DNA of 64,000 nucleotides from Pseudomonadota bacterium (GTDB taxonomy: Bacteria > Myxococcota_A > Polyangia > Haliangiales > Haliangiaceae). The stretch lies in contig JAEYYV010000069.1 of NCBI GenBank assembly GCA_023428295.1, positions 1 to 64,000 on the forward strand. Reading direction: 5' to 3'. The position numbers and the translations under genes are program-made. Within the stretch, counting starts at the first letter, position 1. Each line of letters begins with the position of its first letter. Shown piece by piece: positions 9,927 to 18,055 of the stretch. Below the pieces are notes generated by a model. It was not told the DNA's origin. It ran no database searches and saw nothing but the letters and a program-made list of their open reading frames with translations.

Positions 9927-11789
9927 TCACGGCATCTCCCGCTTGAGGATCACGAACTCCACGCGACGGTTGATCGCGTACGCGCGCTGATTGCTCTCGC
10001 GGACCTTTGGTTGACTCTCACCGTAGCCGGCGGACTCGAGGCGGCTCGGCTCGACGCCGTGCTCGGTGAGATAGCGCACCACGGACGCGGCGCGGCGCTC
10101 GCTGAGATCGAGGTTGTGCGCGTCGGAGCCTTGCTCGTCGGTGTGCCCGGCGACCTCGATGAGCCGGATGTCGGGGTTGCCCTTCATCGTGGCCACGACC
10201 GCGTCGAGGATGTAGTAGCTGTTCTTCTTGATGATGTCGGAGTCGAGCTCGAAGTTGATCGGCTTCATCGTGATGATCTCGCTCTCGCGTAGCTTGATCA
10301 CGCCGCGGTCCTCGTCGGGACAGCCGTCCTTGTCGTCGACGTTGTTGTAGGTCTCCTTCTCGTTCGGACACTTGTCGTCGCGATCGAGGATCAGGTCTCG
10401 ATCGTTGTCCTCGTCGGGGCAGCCATCTTCGTCGTCGAAGTTGTCGTAGTCCTCCGGATCATTCGGACACAGATCGTCGACGTCGAGGATGCGATCGTGA
10501 TCGTTGTCTAGATCCGGACAGCCGTCCTCGTCCTGGAAGTCGTCGAAGTCCTCCGGATCGTCCGGGCACTTGTCGACCTTGTCGAGGATCGAGTCGCCGT
10601 CGCGATCGTTCGCCACGCCTTCGGGACAACCGTCTTCATCCTCGAAGCCGTTGAAGTTCTCCGGAATCAGCGGGCACTTGTCGTCCTCGTCGAGGATCGA
10701 GTCGCGATCGTTGTCCGGATCGGGGCAGCCGTTCTCGTCCTCGAAGCCATCGAAGTCCTCCGGATCATCGGGACAGCGATCGACATCGTCGTCGAGTCCG
10801 TCGCCATCGCGATCGCCGAGGCTCGGCTCGAACACGATGCCGATGAACGCGCGCACGTCGGGGTTCGCACCTTTGGAGGGCACGAGGCCACGACCCGCGC
10901 CGAGTGACAGGAACGAGTTGCGCGCCAAGTACAGCTTCACGCCGGCGATCGCTTCGAGCGGCTGATAGTGCGCGTGAGCGCCAAGCGGGATCGATCCGAT
11001 CACCTCGCCGACGACATCGAGCTTCTGCTTCGCGATCGCGTACGCGACGCCCACGCCGAACGGTGCTTCGGCGCTCGCGGTGATCGTTCCCATGGTCGGA
11101 TCCGCGCCGCCTTCACCGAGATCGGTGAACGTGGAGGTCTGACGCATGCGCAGGCCGGCGTTGAGCGACACGCGCAGGCGGCGCTGGCGACCGAGCTCCT
11201 TGTCGACGATGCCCATGATCTGCGGCGTCAGCTTCGCTTCGCCCAGAAACGCGTCCTTCGTCGCGGTCGGCAAGTACAGCGACGCGATGAGGCCGAGGCC
11301 CACGTGCGGTGGCCTGCTCGACTTCAAGAACCGTGTCTTCAGGTGAAGGCCGACGTTGCCGATGCCCTGGCCGTCGAGCTTGTACAGCTGATCGTCGTTG
11401 GGATCGCCGAGCGCGCCGAGATTATCGGGGCCGCGATCGCCGGCCATGATCGACAGCGGCGCCGATGCGCCGAGCTCGAGATCGAGAGGGCCGAGCTGGA
11501 GACCCACGGCAGCGACGAGGGTCGCGGTGACGACATCGTCGACGGAGTACGTCGCGCCGTTGTCGCCTTGGAACTCGAGCAGGCGATGTCCCCACGACAG
11601 CGAGCCGAGGCCGAACGAGAGCTCGCCGTGGCCGAGCGTCTGCGACGCGTTCAGCGTCAGGTATCCACGCGAGTCCATCGCTGGACGGAACGCGTCGATC
11701 GGGACGTTGCCGGCTGGTTGCGCGAACGCGACACCGGCGAGAGCGCTGCACACAGAGAACGCACGAAGCCCAAGAGCCAGGCGTGGCAT
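9927..11789 (-). CDS. OmpA-family outer membrane protein with TSP3-type calcium repeats
   Basis: 620 residues. The signal peptide ends at about residue 23 (VAFAQ). Residues about 25-320 are rich in alternating strands and probably form an outer membrane barrel. Residues about 326-495 hold five units of the form D-D-D-ILD-D-CP..PE.F..F.DEDGCPD, i.e. thrombospondin type 3 calcium-binding repeats with two Cys each. The C-terminal about 120 residues are an OmpA peptidoglycan-binding domain (INFELDSD, VAGHTDEQGSD, NLDLSERRA, GYGES). The architecture is common in Myxococcota and links outer membrane to cell wall. ATG 11789 is set by GGAAGGA five bases upstream; a longer start has none. Convergent with the repeat lipoprotein, two bases between stops. 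Confidence 0.92.
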   Translation of the reverse strand: MPRLALGLRAFSVCSALAGVAFAQPAGNVPIDAFRPAMDSRGYLTLNASQTLGHGELSFGLGSLSWGHRLLEFQGDNGATYSVDDVVTATLVAAVGLQLGPLDLELGASAPLSIMAGDRGPDNLGALGDPNDDQLYKLDGQGIGNVGLHLKTRFLKSSRPPHVGLGLIASLYLPTATKDAFLGEAKLTPQIMGIVDKELGRQRRLRVSLNAGLRMRQTSTFTDLGEGGADPTMGTITASAEAPFGVGVAYAIAKQKLDVVGEVIGSIPLGAHAHYQPLEAIAGVKLYLARNSFLSLGAGRGLVPSKGANPDVRAFIGIVFEPSLGDRDGDGLDDDVDRCPDDPEDFDGFEDENGCPDPDNDRDSILDEDDKCPLIPENFNGFEDEDGCPEGVANDRDGDSILDKVDKCPDDPEDFDDFQDEDGCPDLDNDHDRILDVDDLCPNDPEDYDNFDDEDGCPDEDNDRDLILDRDDKCPNEKETYNNVDDKDGCPDEDRGVIKLRESEIITMKPINFELDSDIIKKNSYYILDAVVATMKGNPDIRLIEVAGHTDEQGSDAHNLDLSERRAASVVRYLTEHGVEPSRLESAGYGESQPKVRESNQRAYAINRRVEFVILKREMP

Positions 11790-11987
11790 GACGGTCCTTC
11801 CGCGCGCCACAAACCATGGCGCACGAGAAGACTGTGCACGGCGTCGCCGCGAAGGTTACACGCCGAAAAAATAGCTCGGCGCCCGAGCGAGATCCCGTGG
11901 CGCGCCTGAGGGGGGAGGCACGTTCCTACTAGATCCCAGCGATCGAGCGCCGAGCAATAAACGTTGGGTGGTCGGTCTACGGTTGGT

Positions 11988-13052
11988 CTACGCCGCGTAC
12001 TTGCGGAGCTTCTCGACGAGCGTGGTGCGGTTGAGACCGAGGAGTGCAGCCGCTTCGGTGCGGTTGCCGCCGGCCTTGGTGAGAGCGCGGTCGATCAGTT
12101 GGCGCTCGAGGTTCTCGAGAGCAGAGCGGAGGTCGAGGGTGTCGTTGGCCGGCAGGACCGGCGCCGGCATGTTGACGGCAGTTGTTGACTCGACCGGCTT
12201 CACGGCGTGTGCAGGGGCAGAGTGCGCCGGAACCTTCATTTCTTGGCTGCCGCGCGCGAACTTCACCTTGCGGCCGGGGATCTGGAGGTCCGCGTCGACG
12301 ATCGTGGTGCCGCGCGTGAGGAGAACGGCGCGCTCGATCATGTGCGCGAGCTCGCGAACGTTGCCCGGCCAGTGGTACGCGAGGAGCGTCTGGCGCGCGG
12401 CGGTGTCGAGCCCCGCGACGTTGCGGCCGAGCTTCTCGCTCGCGCGCGCGACGCAGAGCTCGGCGATGCGGATGATGTCCTCGGGGCGCTCGCGAAGTGC
12501 GGGCAGCTCGACGGGAACGACCGCGAGACGGAAGTAGAGGTCCGCGCGGAACGTACCTTCCTCGACCATCTTCTCGAGGTTCCGATGCGTCGCGGCGATG
12601 ATGCGAACGTCGACCGGGAGGTCCGTGTCGGCGCCGACGGGCGAGACGACGCGCTCTTCGAGGACGCGCAGGAGCTTCGCTTGCGCCGACAGCGGGAGGT
12701 CACCGATCTCGTCGAGGAAGATCGTGCCTTCGTGCGCCGACATGAAGCGGCCCGGACGCGCGTTGACGGCGCCCGTGAACGCGCCCTTGATGTGACCGAA
12801 GAGCTCCGACTCGAGGAGTTGCTCGGGAATCGCAGCGCAGTTGATCGGGATGAACTTGCGGTTCTTGCGGTTCGATCCGCGGTGCACGGCGCGGGCGAAC
12901 AGCTCCTTGCCGGTGCCGGTCTCGCCGGTGATCAGGATGCTGCAATCAGTGGCGGCCACGCGGCGGATCGTCTCGAGCGCGTCGAGGATCTCGGGGGACT
13001 CACCCACCACTTCCGAAGCGAAGGAGGTGCGCCAGCTGTTGAAGTCCTGCAT
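11988..13052 (-). CDS. Sigma-54-dependent activator (AAA+ and Fis-type HTH, no receiver domain)
   Basis: 354-residue bacterial enhancer-binding protein. The AAA+ domain starts almost at the N-terminus: Walker A GETGTGKE at 43-50, the sigma-54 contact loop GAFTGA at 90-95, and Walker B IFLDEIGD near 111-118. A Fis-type helix-turn-helix closes the protein (NRTEAAALLGLNRTTLVEKL). There is no receiver or PAS domain, so activity must be controlled otherwise, e.g. by level or partner binding. It is the only sigma-54 activator in the window and the likely driver of the flagellar sigma-54 promoters (inference). ATG 13052 is chosen because a longer start at 13082 would put the first codons upstream of the gene's own sigma-54-like core. 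Confidence 0.93.
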   Translation of the reverse strand: MQDFNSWRTSFASEVVGESPEILDALETIRRVAATDCSILITGETGTGKELFARAVHRGSNRKNRKFIPINCAAIPEQLLESELFGHIKGAFTGAVNARPGRFMSAHEGTIFLDEIGDLPLSAQAKLLRVLEERVVSPVGADTDLPVDVRIIAATHRNLEKMVEEGTFRADLYFRLAVVPVELPALRERPEDIIRIAELCVARASEKLGRNVAGLDTAARQTLLAYHWPGNVRELAHMIERAVLLTRGTTIVDADLQIPGRKVKFARGSQEMKVPAHSAPAHAVKPVESTTAVNMPAPVLPANDTLDLRSALENLERQLIDRALTKAGGNRTEAAALLGLNRTTLVEKLRKYAA

Positions 13053-13065
13053 GGCGGGTCCAATA

Positions 13066-13081
13066 AGCACCGACCGTGCCA
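13066..13081 (-). promoter_or_regulatory. Candidate sigma-54 core promoter of the activator gene
   Basis: On the - strand the sequence reads TGGCACGGTCGGTGCT: a perfect TGGCAC -24 element, five bases, then GTGCT against consensus TTGCT, with GG-N10-GC spacing. The -12 C at 13067 predicts a start of transcription near 13055, three bases before the ATG. No copy of the GTCGGC-N4-CTGACG element is seen at the matching distance. Confidence 0.6.
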
Positions 13082-13178
13082 CGCGTTTTTTGCTCTACTG
13101 GGGATAACTGAGGGTTAGCTTACGAAACTTCCATCTAGGAGTTCTGGCTAGGTAGCCAAACCTACACACGGATCGCAG

Positions 13179-13205
13179 GGGGTAGAAATTTACCCCGGCG
13201 GGGTA
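13179..13205. repeat. Nested inverted repeat GGGGTA / TACCCC / GGGGTA
   Basis: Three six-base arms in a 27-base stretch: GGGGTA (13179-13184), TACCCC (13191-13196) and GGGGTA (13200-13205), so two mutually exclusive hairpins or two overlapping operator dyads can form. It lies in the 211-base gap between the sigma-54 activator and the upstream REC-histidine kinase. It could be an operator or a factor-independent terminator after the kinase; no T-run follows, which argues against the terminator. Confidence 0.45.
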
Positions 13206-13263
13206 GATCCAAACCCAGATCGGCGCCGAACTATCTGCAAAACCTGGGGTAATCAACGGGTAC

Positions 13264-14403
13264 CTAGCGACCCGGGAGTCGAAGCCGGAAGCATGAGGAA
13301 GCCTCGTCGGCGCTGGTGTAGTGAATGGTTCCGCCGTGCGCTTCGCATGCGAGGCGGCAGAAGTAGAGGCCGAAGCCTCGCTTGCCGTTGGTGCCCTTCG
13401 CGTACTTCCCGAACAGTCGATCGCGCAGCTCGGGTGAGATCACCGGGCCGTCATTGATGACGTCGATCTCGACACCGGCTTCACCATACGGCCGCGCGAT
13501 CACGCGGATGGTGCCGCCTTCGTTGCAGTAGCGAACCGCGTTGCCGACCAGGTTATGAAGGACGCGTTCGATCAGCGCGCCATCGAACTGCGCGAGCAGC
13601 TCGGGAGTTGCATCGATCGCGAAGTGCAACGTTCGTTCGCTGACCGCGTGGACCGCGATGACGTCACCGACAAGCGCACGCACACCCACGGGAGCGAGGC
13701 GTGGCTTTACCGATGCGTCCTCGAAGCGCGCGATGTCGACGAGGTTGGCCACGAGGCCGGACATTCGGCGCAGCGCGTGAATCGTGGCCGCCAGCGCGCT
13801 CGCTTCGTCAGCGCCCAGCTCCACGACATCCTCGAGGTACGTCATGTTCGCGAGCGCGACGGCGAGACCGTTGTTGAGATCGTGGGCGAGCATCGCTGAC
13901 GCCTCGGCGCCATACGCCATCAAGCGATCCGCTTGCTCGCGTGCGAGACGATCCTCGACGTGACACTTCTGCATCCGCGCCACGGCGATGAGGCGGCGAC
14001 GCAACTCCGTCGCCATCACGGGCTTGGTGATCACGTCGTCCGCACCGACGGCAAAGCACTGCGCGCGCGTCTCTTCGTCGTCGTATCCCGACAGCACCGC
14101 GACCCACACGGCCGCACCGTGCATCTCTTTGAGCGTCTTCACCACCTCGGTGCCACGAACGCCGGGCATCTCGAGATCGACGAGCGCGAGGTCGGGCGGC
14201 GTGTGCGTCGCGAGGCTGATCGCGGTCGGCGCATCCTCGGCGCTGAACACGTTGAAGCCAACGCGCGACATCGCTGCGCTGAGCGCTTTGCGAATGCGGG
14301 CATCGTCATCGACGATCAACAGACGCGCACCGGCGGGTGCCGCGATGGTGCCTTCGATCGGAAGGGGAGCGCTGACCACGACGCATCGATCTGCCAGCGA
14401 CAT
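13264..14403 (-). CDS. Hybrid REC-histidine kinase
   Basis: 379 residues: an N-terminal receiver (acidic pocket VDDD near 31-34, phospho-acceptor Asp76 in LVDLEMP, Lys127 in TKP), a short helical linker, a DHp domain with the H-box MLAHDLNNGL (His174), and a HATPase domain (N-box NLVGNAVRYC, G-box INDGP, GFGLYFC). With no membrane segment it is a soluble kinase that takes its input through phosphorylation of its receiver. It lies just upstream of the sigma-54 activator on the same strand, but a 211-base gap with its own promoter separates them. Its start codon is 14 bases from that of the divergent Ser/Thr kinase, so promoters must overlap coding sequence. Confidence 0.9.
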   Translation of the reverse strand: MSLADRCVVVSAPLPIEGTIAAPAGARLLIVDDDARIRKALSAAMSRVGFNVFSAEDAPTAISLATHTPPDLALVDLEMPGVRGTEVVKTLKEMHGAAVWVAVLSGYDDEETRAQCFAVGADDVITKPVMATELRRRLIAVARMQKCHVEDRLAREQADRLMAYGAEASAMLAHDLNNGLAVALANMTYLEDVVELGADEASALAATIHALRRMSGLVANLVDIARFEDASVKPRLAPVGVRALVGDVIAVHAVSERTLHFAIDATPELLAQFDGALIERVLHNLVGNAVRYCNEGGTIRVIARPYGEAGVEIDVINDGPVISPELRDRLFGKYAKGTNGKRGFGLYFCRLACEAHGGTIHYTSADEASSCFRLRLPGR

Positions 14404-14417
14404 GCCAGCGATCGTGC

Positions 14418-15785
14418 GTGCGAATGCGCGAGGTTATCGCGCACGCCGGTGCGACGGTCGGCGTCAAACTCGCCGACCTACACGCGCGCGAGGAGTGGTC
14501 GAATCGAGCCCCAATGGTTCACGCGGCGCGCGGGCGAAGGGTCGAGAACGTCTCCGCGCCCGTCGCCGCTGCCGATGCACTGATCGCTGCCGCGCTCCGC
14601 GCGCATGCGGACGTCGCGTGGATCGAGCCGGCGCTCGATCCATCGCTCGATCACGAGAGCTACATCCTCTCGATGGAGAACCGAGGGCACTCGCTGGCGC
14701 AGCTCACCGTCGACGCCCACGTCGCGACGGCGATCATCGCGCGCCTCGCCTTCATCGCGAACGTGGATCTGTCGGAGTCGGGTCCAGTCACCGGCATCGC
14801 TCGGTTGCGCGACACCGACGAGCGCGAGTGCGATCTCGTGCTGACCGTTCGCACGGGACGCGATCTGCGCGCCGAGGCGTTGTTCGTCACGCGCACGCCG
14901 CGGCCACTGCTCGGCGTGATCACGAGCGAGCTCGCGCCCGGTGATCGCGTGGATCACTATCGACTGATCGAGCGGCTCGGCTGTGGCGGAATGGGCACGG
15001 TGTTCTCCGTCGAGCATGTCGCGCTGGAGCGGCGCTACGCGCTCAAGGTGCTGCATCGCGACACGGTCAGTCGCGAACGCACGAGCGAGCGATTCTTGCG
15101 CGAAGCACGCGCGGCTGCACGCCTGCGCCACCCGCACATCGTCGATGTCTTCGACTTCGGCTATCTCCCCGACGGCCGCCCGTACTTCGCGATGGAGCTC
15201 CTCGACGGCAAGAGCATCGCAAACGTCCTCACCGAGAGCGCACTCGCACCCGAGCGCGCGATCCAGATCGCGCTCCAGCTCGGCGACGCTCTCGCGACTG
15301 CGCACGATGGCGGCGTCATCCACGCCGATGTCAGCGCGAACAACGTGATCCTCTCGCGCAGCGACAACGTGAAGCTCGTCGACTTCGGGCTGTCCCAGCT
15401 CCGCGATGCGAGCGAGAGCTACACGGACTCGGACTTCATCGTCGGGACGCCGAGCTACGTCGCACCCGAGATGCTGCGCGGGCGTACCGCCGACGAGCTG
15501 TCCGATCAGTACTCGTTCGGCGTCCTCCTGTTCGAGATGCTGCACGGTGCACCGCCATTCCTCGGCGACACCGTCGCGCAGACGTGCTGGATGCACCTCG
15601 AGGCTCCGGCACCGGCCGTCTCGAGCCCGTATGGCGCGCTGCCCGGCGAGCTCGTCGCGCTCGTCGCGCGCTGCATGCAGAAGACGCCTGCGGCGCGGTA
15701 CCCCACCATGCGTGCGGTCCTCGCGGATCTGACGGCCGTGGCGCGCAAGTTCAGCCAACGCGGCTGGAGAAAGTGGCTGCCATGA
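14418..15785 (+). CDS. Ser/Thr kinase with GspE/PilB N2-like N-terminal domain and altered catalytic loop
   Basis: 455 residues. Residues about 50-160 resemble the N2 region of type II secretion/type IV pilus ATPases (pattern A-ADV-WIEP...IIARL-FIANVDLSE...ARLRD...DL-LTVRTG-DLRAEALFV). Residues about 178-445 are a protein kinase: glycine loop GCGGMG, Lys210, DFG at 322-324, APE. The catalytic loop reads HADVSANN, so Asp304 and the Asn are kept but the usual Arg is Ala and the catalytic Lys is Ser306; activity may be weak or altered. No membrane segment is evident. A start at 14514 is possible and would free space for the divergent promoters. The stop overlaps the next gene's start by four bases. 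Confidence 0.85.
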   Translation: MRMREVIAHAGATVGVKLADLHAREEWSNRAPMVHAARGRRVENVSAPVAAADALIAAALRAHADVAWIEPALDPSLDHESYILSMENRGHSLAQLTVDAHVATAIIARLAFIANVDLSESGPVTGIARLRDTDERECDLVLTVRTGRDLRAEALFVTRTPRPLLGVITSELAPGDRVDHYRLIERLGCGGMGTVFSVEHVALERRYALKVLHRDTVSRERTSERFLREARAAARLRHPHIVDVFDFGYLPDGRPYFAMELLDGKSIANVLTESALAPERAIQIALQLGDALATAHDGGVIHADVSANNVILSRSDNVKLVDFGLSQLRDASESYTDSDFIVGTPSYVAPEMLRGRTADELSDQYSFGVLLFEMLHGAPPFLGDTVAQTCWMHLEAPAPAVSSPYGALPGELVALVARCMQKTPAARYPTMRAVLADLTAVARKFSQRGWRKWLP

Positions 15786-16384
15786 CCGTGACGACCGACG
15801 AAGTTCCCGTGGTTGGCCGCCCGATCGTGCTCTGCGTCGACGACGATCCGGTTCTCCTCCAGGCGATCGTTCGCTCGCTGCGCGCCGTCGACGCCGAGCT
15901 CGTCGCGACGACCGATCCGAAGGCGGCGCTCGAGATGGTGTGCTCGCGCGACATCGCGGTGCTGGTCTCGGATCACGAGATGCCGCTCATGACCGGCGTC
16001 GAGCTCGCCACCGCGGCGCGCCGCCTACGCCCCGACACCGTTCGCATCCTTCTCACCGGACGGCAGACGTTCGAGACCGCGCTTCAAGGCATCAACGAGT
16101 GCGAAGTCTTCCGGTACATCAACAAGCCGTTCGAGACGAAGGTGCTGCGCAAAGCCGTCAGTGATGCGATCGATCGCCACGAGGAGCTCGTCGCGATGAG
16201 CACGCACGCAGCGCGTGGTTCTCGACGAGAGCTCATCACCAACGCGCTCGAGTCGGAGTTTCCGGGGCTCACGCACGTCGAGCGCAGCTCCGATGGTGCA
16301 TACATCGCCTCCGATCCGCCGGCGGACACGCTCGCGGAGATCGGACTCGCGTCGCTGTCCGCCGTGGGCCGCGGCGATCGCTGA
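15782..16384 (+). CDS. Stand-alone receiver (response regulator)
   Basis: 200 residues. The receiver domain has the acidic pocket CVDDDP, phospho-acceptor Asp in VSDHEMP, Thr in LLTGR, and Lys in NKPFE. It is of the type found in front of HD-GYP or hybrid regulators (the FRYINKPFE motif is typical), but here about 70 residues without a recognisable output domain follow. The start overlaps the Ser/Thr kinase stop (ATGA), so the two are translationally coupled and may interact, for instance as kinase and target (inference). fliL lies 95 bases downstream with its own promoter. Confidence 0.85.
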   Translation: MTVTTDEVPVVGRPIVLCVDDDPVLLQAIVRSLRAVDAELVATTDPKAALEMVCSRDIAVLVSDHEMPLMTGVELATAARRLRPDTVRILLTGRQTFETALQGINECEVFRYINKPFETKVLRKAVSDAIDRHEELVAMSTHAARGSRRELITNALESEFPGLTHVERSSDGAYIASDPPADTLAEIGLASLSAVGRGDR

Positions 16385-16400
16385 CGTCATTTCTGGCGTC
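16385..16400 (+). promoter_or_regulatory. Candidate enhancer (UAS) for fliL
   Basis: CGTCATTTCTGGCGTC; its reverse complement matches 11 of 16 bases of the element found before flhF, flhB and fliM. It ends 52 bases before the -24 GG, about one helical turn further than in the other three. It starts directly after the upstream stop codon. Confidence 0.4.
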
Positions 16401-16450
16401 GATGCGATCTGCGTGATCGCGCAAGTCAGCGAGGACGCACGAGAGACACG

Positions 16451-16466
16451 CGGCACACCAGTTGCT
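16451..16466 (+). promoter_or_regulatory. fliL: Sigma-54 core promoter of the fliL-glycosylation operon
   Basis: CGGCACACCAGTTGCT: GGCAC, five bases, TTGCT, with exact GG-N10-GC spacing; the best match to the sigma-54 consensus in the window. Predicted transcription start about 16477, three bases before the fliL ATG. Confidence 0.75.
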
Positions 16467-16479
16467 GGGAAGGCACGAC

Positions 16480-16974
16480 ATGAGCGACGAGCCTGACAAA
16501 CCAGCCGCAGCACCAGCGCCGGCTGCGAAGACCTCCAAGGTCGTCTTGGCCCTCCTCGTGCTGAATCTAGGCGCGAGTGGGTTTGGCACCTTCAAGCTGG
16601 TAACCGCGGAGTCAGCGCACGCCGCACCAGCGCAAGAGGAGAAGCACGAGACCAACGAGAAGGTCGAGATCACCGGCCCGGTGATCCCGCTCGATCCGTT
16701 CGTCGTGAACCTCGACGAGCCCGGACAGTCTCGCTACCTGAAGGTCACGTTTCAGCTCGAGCTCGTGAAGGCCGACTCGCAAGCGGTGATCGAGAAGAAC
16801 AAGCAGGTCATTCGCGACGCACTCCTCAGCTACCTCTCGGGACTCAAGCTCGCCGACACACTCGGTGTCGCTGCCAAGGACAAGCTCCGCGCGGACGTGA
16901 TGACCACGCTCACCGGCATCGTCGGCGAGCACAAGGTTCGCCGCCTGTTCATCCAAGAGTTCGTCGTTCAATGA
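16480..16974 (+). CDS. fliL: Flagellar basal body-associated protein FliL
   Basis: 164 residues: a short cytoplasmic N-terminus rich in Pro/Ala, one membrane segment at about 20-42, and a periplasmic FliL domain with the family pattern PLDPFVVNLDE, RYLKVTFQLEL, and the C-terminal VRRLFIQEFVVQ. FliL surrounds the stator at the flagellar motor and supports torque. A purine-rich GGGAAGG lies six bases before ATG 16480, but the sigma-54 core predicts a transcript that starts after it. The stop overlaps the next start (ATGA). fliL sits apart from the other motor genes, at the head of glycosylation genes; no motAB is seen. Confidence 0.95.
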   Translation: MSDEPDKPAAAPAPAAKTSKVVLALLVLNLGASGFGTFKLVTAESAHAAPAQEEKHETNEKVEITGPVIPLDPFVVNLDEPGQSRYLKVTFQLELVKADSQAVIEKNKQVIRDALLSYLSGLKLADTLGVAAKDKLRADVMTTLTGIVGEHKVRRLFIQEFVVQ

Positions 16975-17447
16975 AGCCGGCGCTCAGCATCGCCTGGCAA
17001 CCGAACGCCGACGACGTGACGCTCCGCCGCGCGGATCTCTCGGATCGCGAGCGCGTGTACGAGTACAACTTCGCCACCGACGTTCGCGCGGTGTCCGGAT
17101 CGCAGAAGCCCGTCTCGTACTCCGAGCACGTCCGCTGGTTCGGCAGGCGCATCGTCGAGCCCGCATCGCCGATCTGGATCATCGAGCAGTACGGCGAGCC
17201 CGTCGGCACCGTGCGCATCGACGCACGCATGGATGCGAACGCGAGGATCTCGATCGCACTCGCCGCGTCCTCTCGAGGGCACGGCATCGGACGCAAAGCG
17301 ATCGCGCTCGCATGCGCCAAGTGGTGCGGCGCTGTCGTCGCAGAGATTCATGAATCCAACGCGCCAAGCCGCGCGTGTTTCACCGCCTGTGGCTTCACCA
17401 AGATCGGGAAGCGCGAGGCATTCGACGTCTACCTATGGAGCCCGTAA
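16971..17447 (+). CDS. GNAT N-acetyltransferase, probable PseH-like
   Basis: 158 residues of the GNAT fold, RimJ/PseH type: VTLRRADLSDRERVYEYNF at the start, the acetyl-CoA-binding loop GHGIGRKAIALA, and HESNAPSRACFTACGF. In pseudaminic acid pathways the matching enzyme (PseH) transfers an acetyl group from acetyl-CoA to the 4-amino group of the UDP-sugar made by PseB and PseC. Assignment to that step is by context: the next genes are a pse-associated methylase, a SpsF-like cytidylyltransferase and a Maf protein, and pseB-pseG lie 4 kb away. Overlaps fliL by four bases and the methylase start by one (TAATG). Confidence 0.85.
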   Translation: MKPALSIAWQPNADDVTLRRADLSDRERVYEYNFATDVRAVSGSQKPVSYSEHVRWFGRRIVEPASPIWIIEQYGEPVGTVRIDARMDANARISIALAASSRGHGIGRKAIALACAKWCGAVVAEIHESNAPSRACFTACGFTKIGKREAFDVYLWSP

Positions 17448-18052
17448 TGGACAACACGAGTCAAACGAAGTTGTGGAAGTCGGCCTTTGGCCGCGAGTAC
17501 CTCGACCGCAACGATCACGAGAAGCCGGAGCGCGTCACGTCGTGGCGCCGCTTGCTCGACGGAATCACACCGAAGCGCGTGTGCGAAGTGGGATGCAACG
17601 TCGGGTGGAACCTCGAGTACCTGCGCCGCCTCGGCGTCGAGGAGCTCTATGGCATCGAGCCCTACGAGTACGCGGTCAACCGCGCTCGCTCGCGCAATCC
17701 GGGCTTCAACGTGCTGCAAGGCACCGCGTTCGACCTGCCCTTCCGCGACAAGTTCTTCGACCTCGCGTTCACGAGCGGCGTTCTGATTCACATCGCGTAC
17801 GAATCGATCGGCGGTGCGCTCGACGAGATCTATCGCATCTCCTCGAAGTACATCGTCGCGATCGAGTACGGCTCGTCGAAGCAAGAGGACACCGAGGTGC
17901 TCTACCGCGGCAACCAATCCGCGTTGTGGAAGCGCGATCACGGTGCGCTCTGGCAACGCCGCTATCCGGACCTGACGCTCGTGCGCACGCTCGAGCTCGG
18001 CGTCGCCGACGGCTACGACAACTGCACCGCCAACCTCTTCGAGAAGGCCTGA
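17447..18052 (+). CDS. Pseudaminic acid biosynthesis-associated methylase
   Basis: 201-residue class I SAM-dependent methyltransferase. The start LWKSAFGREYLDRN is typical of the pse-associated methylase family (TIGR03587 type). The SAM motif is VCEVGCNVGWN, followed by motif II acid GIEPYEYAV and FDLAFTSGVLIHI. The substrate is not proven; by context it modifies the nonulosonic acid sugar or a precursor. ATG 17447 overlaps the preceding stop by one base; the longer frame is not needed. Its C-terminal YDNCTANLFEKA is also family-like. Confidence 0.9.
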   Translation: MDNTSQTKLWKSAFGREYLDRNDHEKPERVTSWRRLLDGITPKRVCEVGCNVGWNLEYLRRLGVEELYGIEPYEYAVNRARSRNPGFNVLQGTAFDLPFRDKFFDLAFTSGVLIHIAYESIGGALDEIYRISSKYIVAIEYGSSKQEDTEVLYRGNQSALWKRDHGALWQRRYPDLTLVRTLELGVADGYDNCTANLFEKA

Positions 18053-18055
18053 GCC

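Noticed and set aside
6445..9930. 1161-codon open frame antisense to the repeat lipoprotein
   Set aside because: It is rich in Arg, Ala and His with no domain, lies fully opposite a gene with strong signal peptide and repeats, and is the usual by-product of high GC third positions.
10310..10830. Repetitive GTCGTCC/GATCGAG-rich DNA as a non-coding repeat
   Set aside because: It is the coding sequence of the five TSP3 calcium repeats of the OmpA-family protein.
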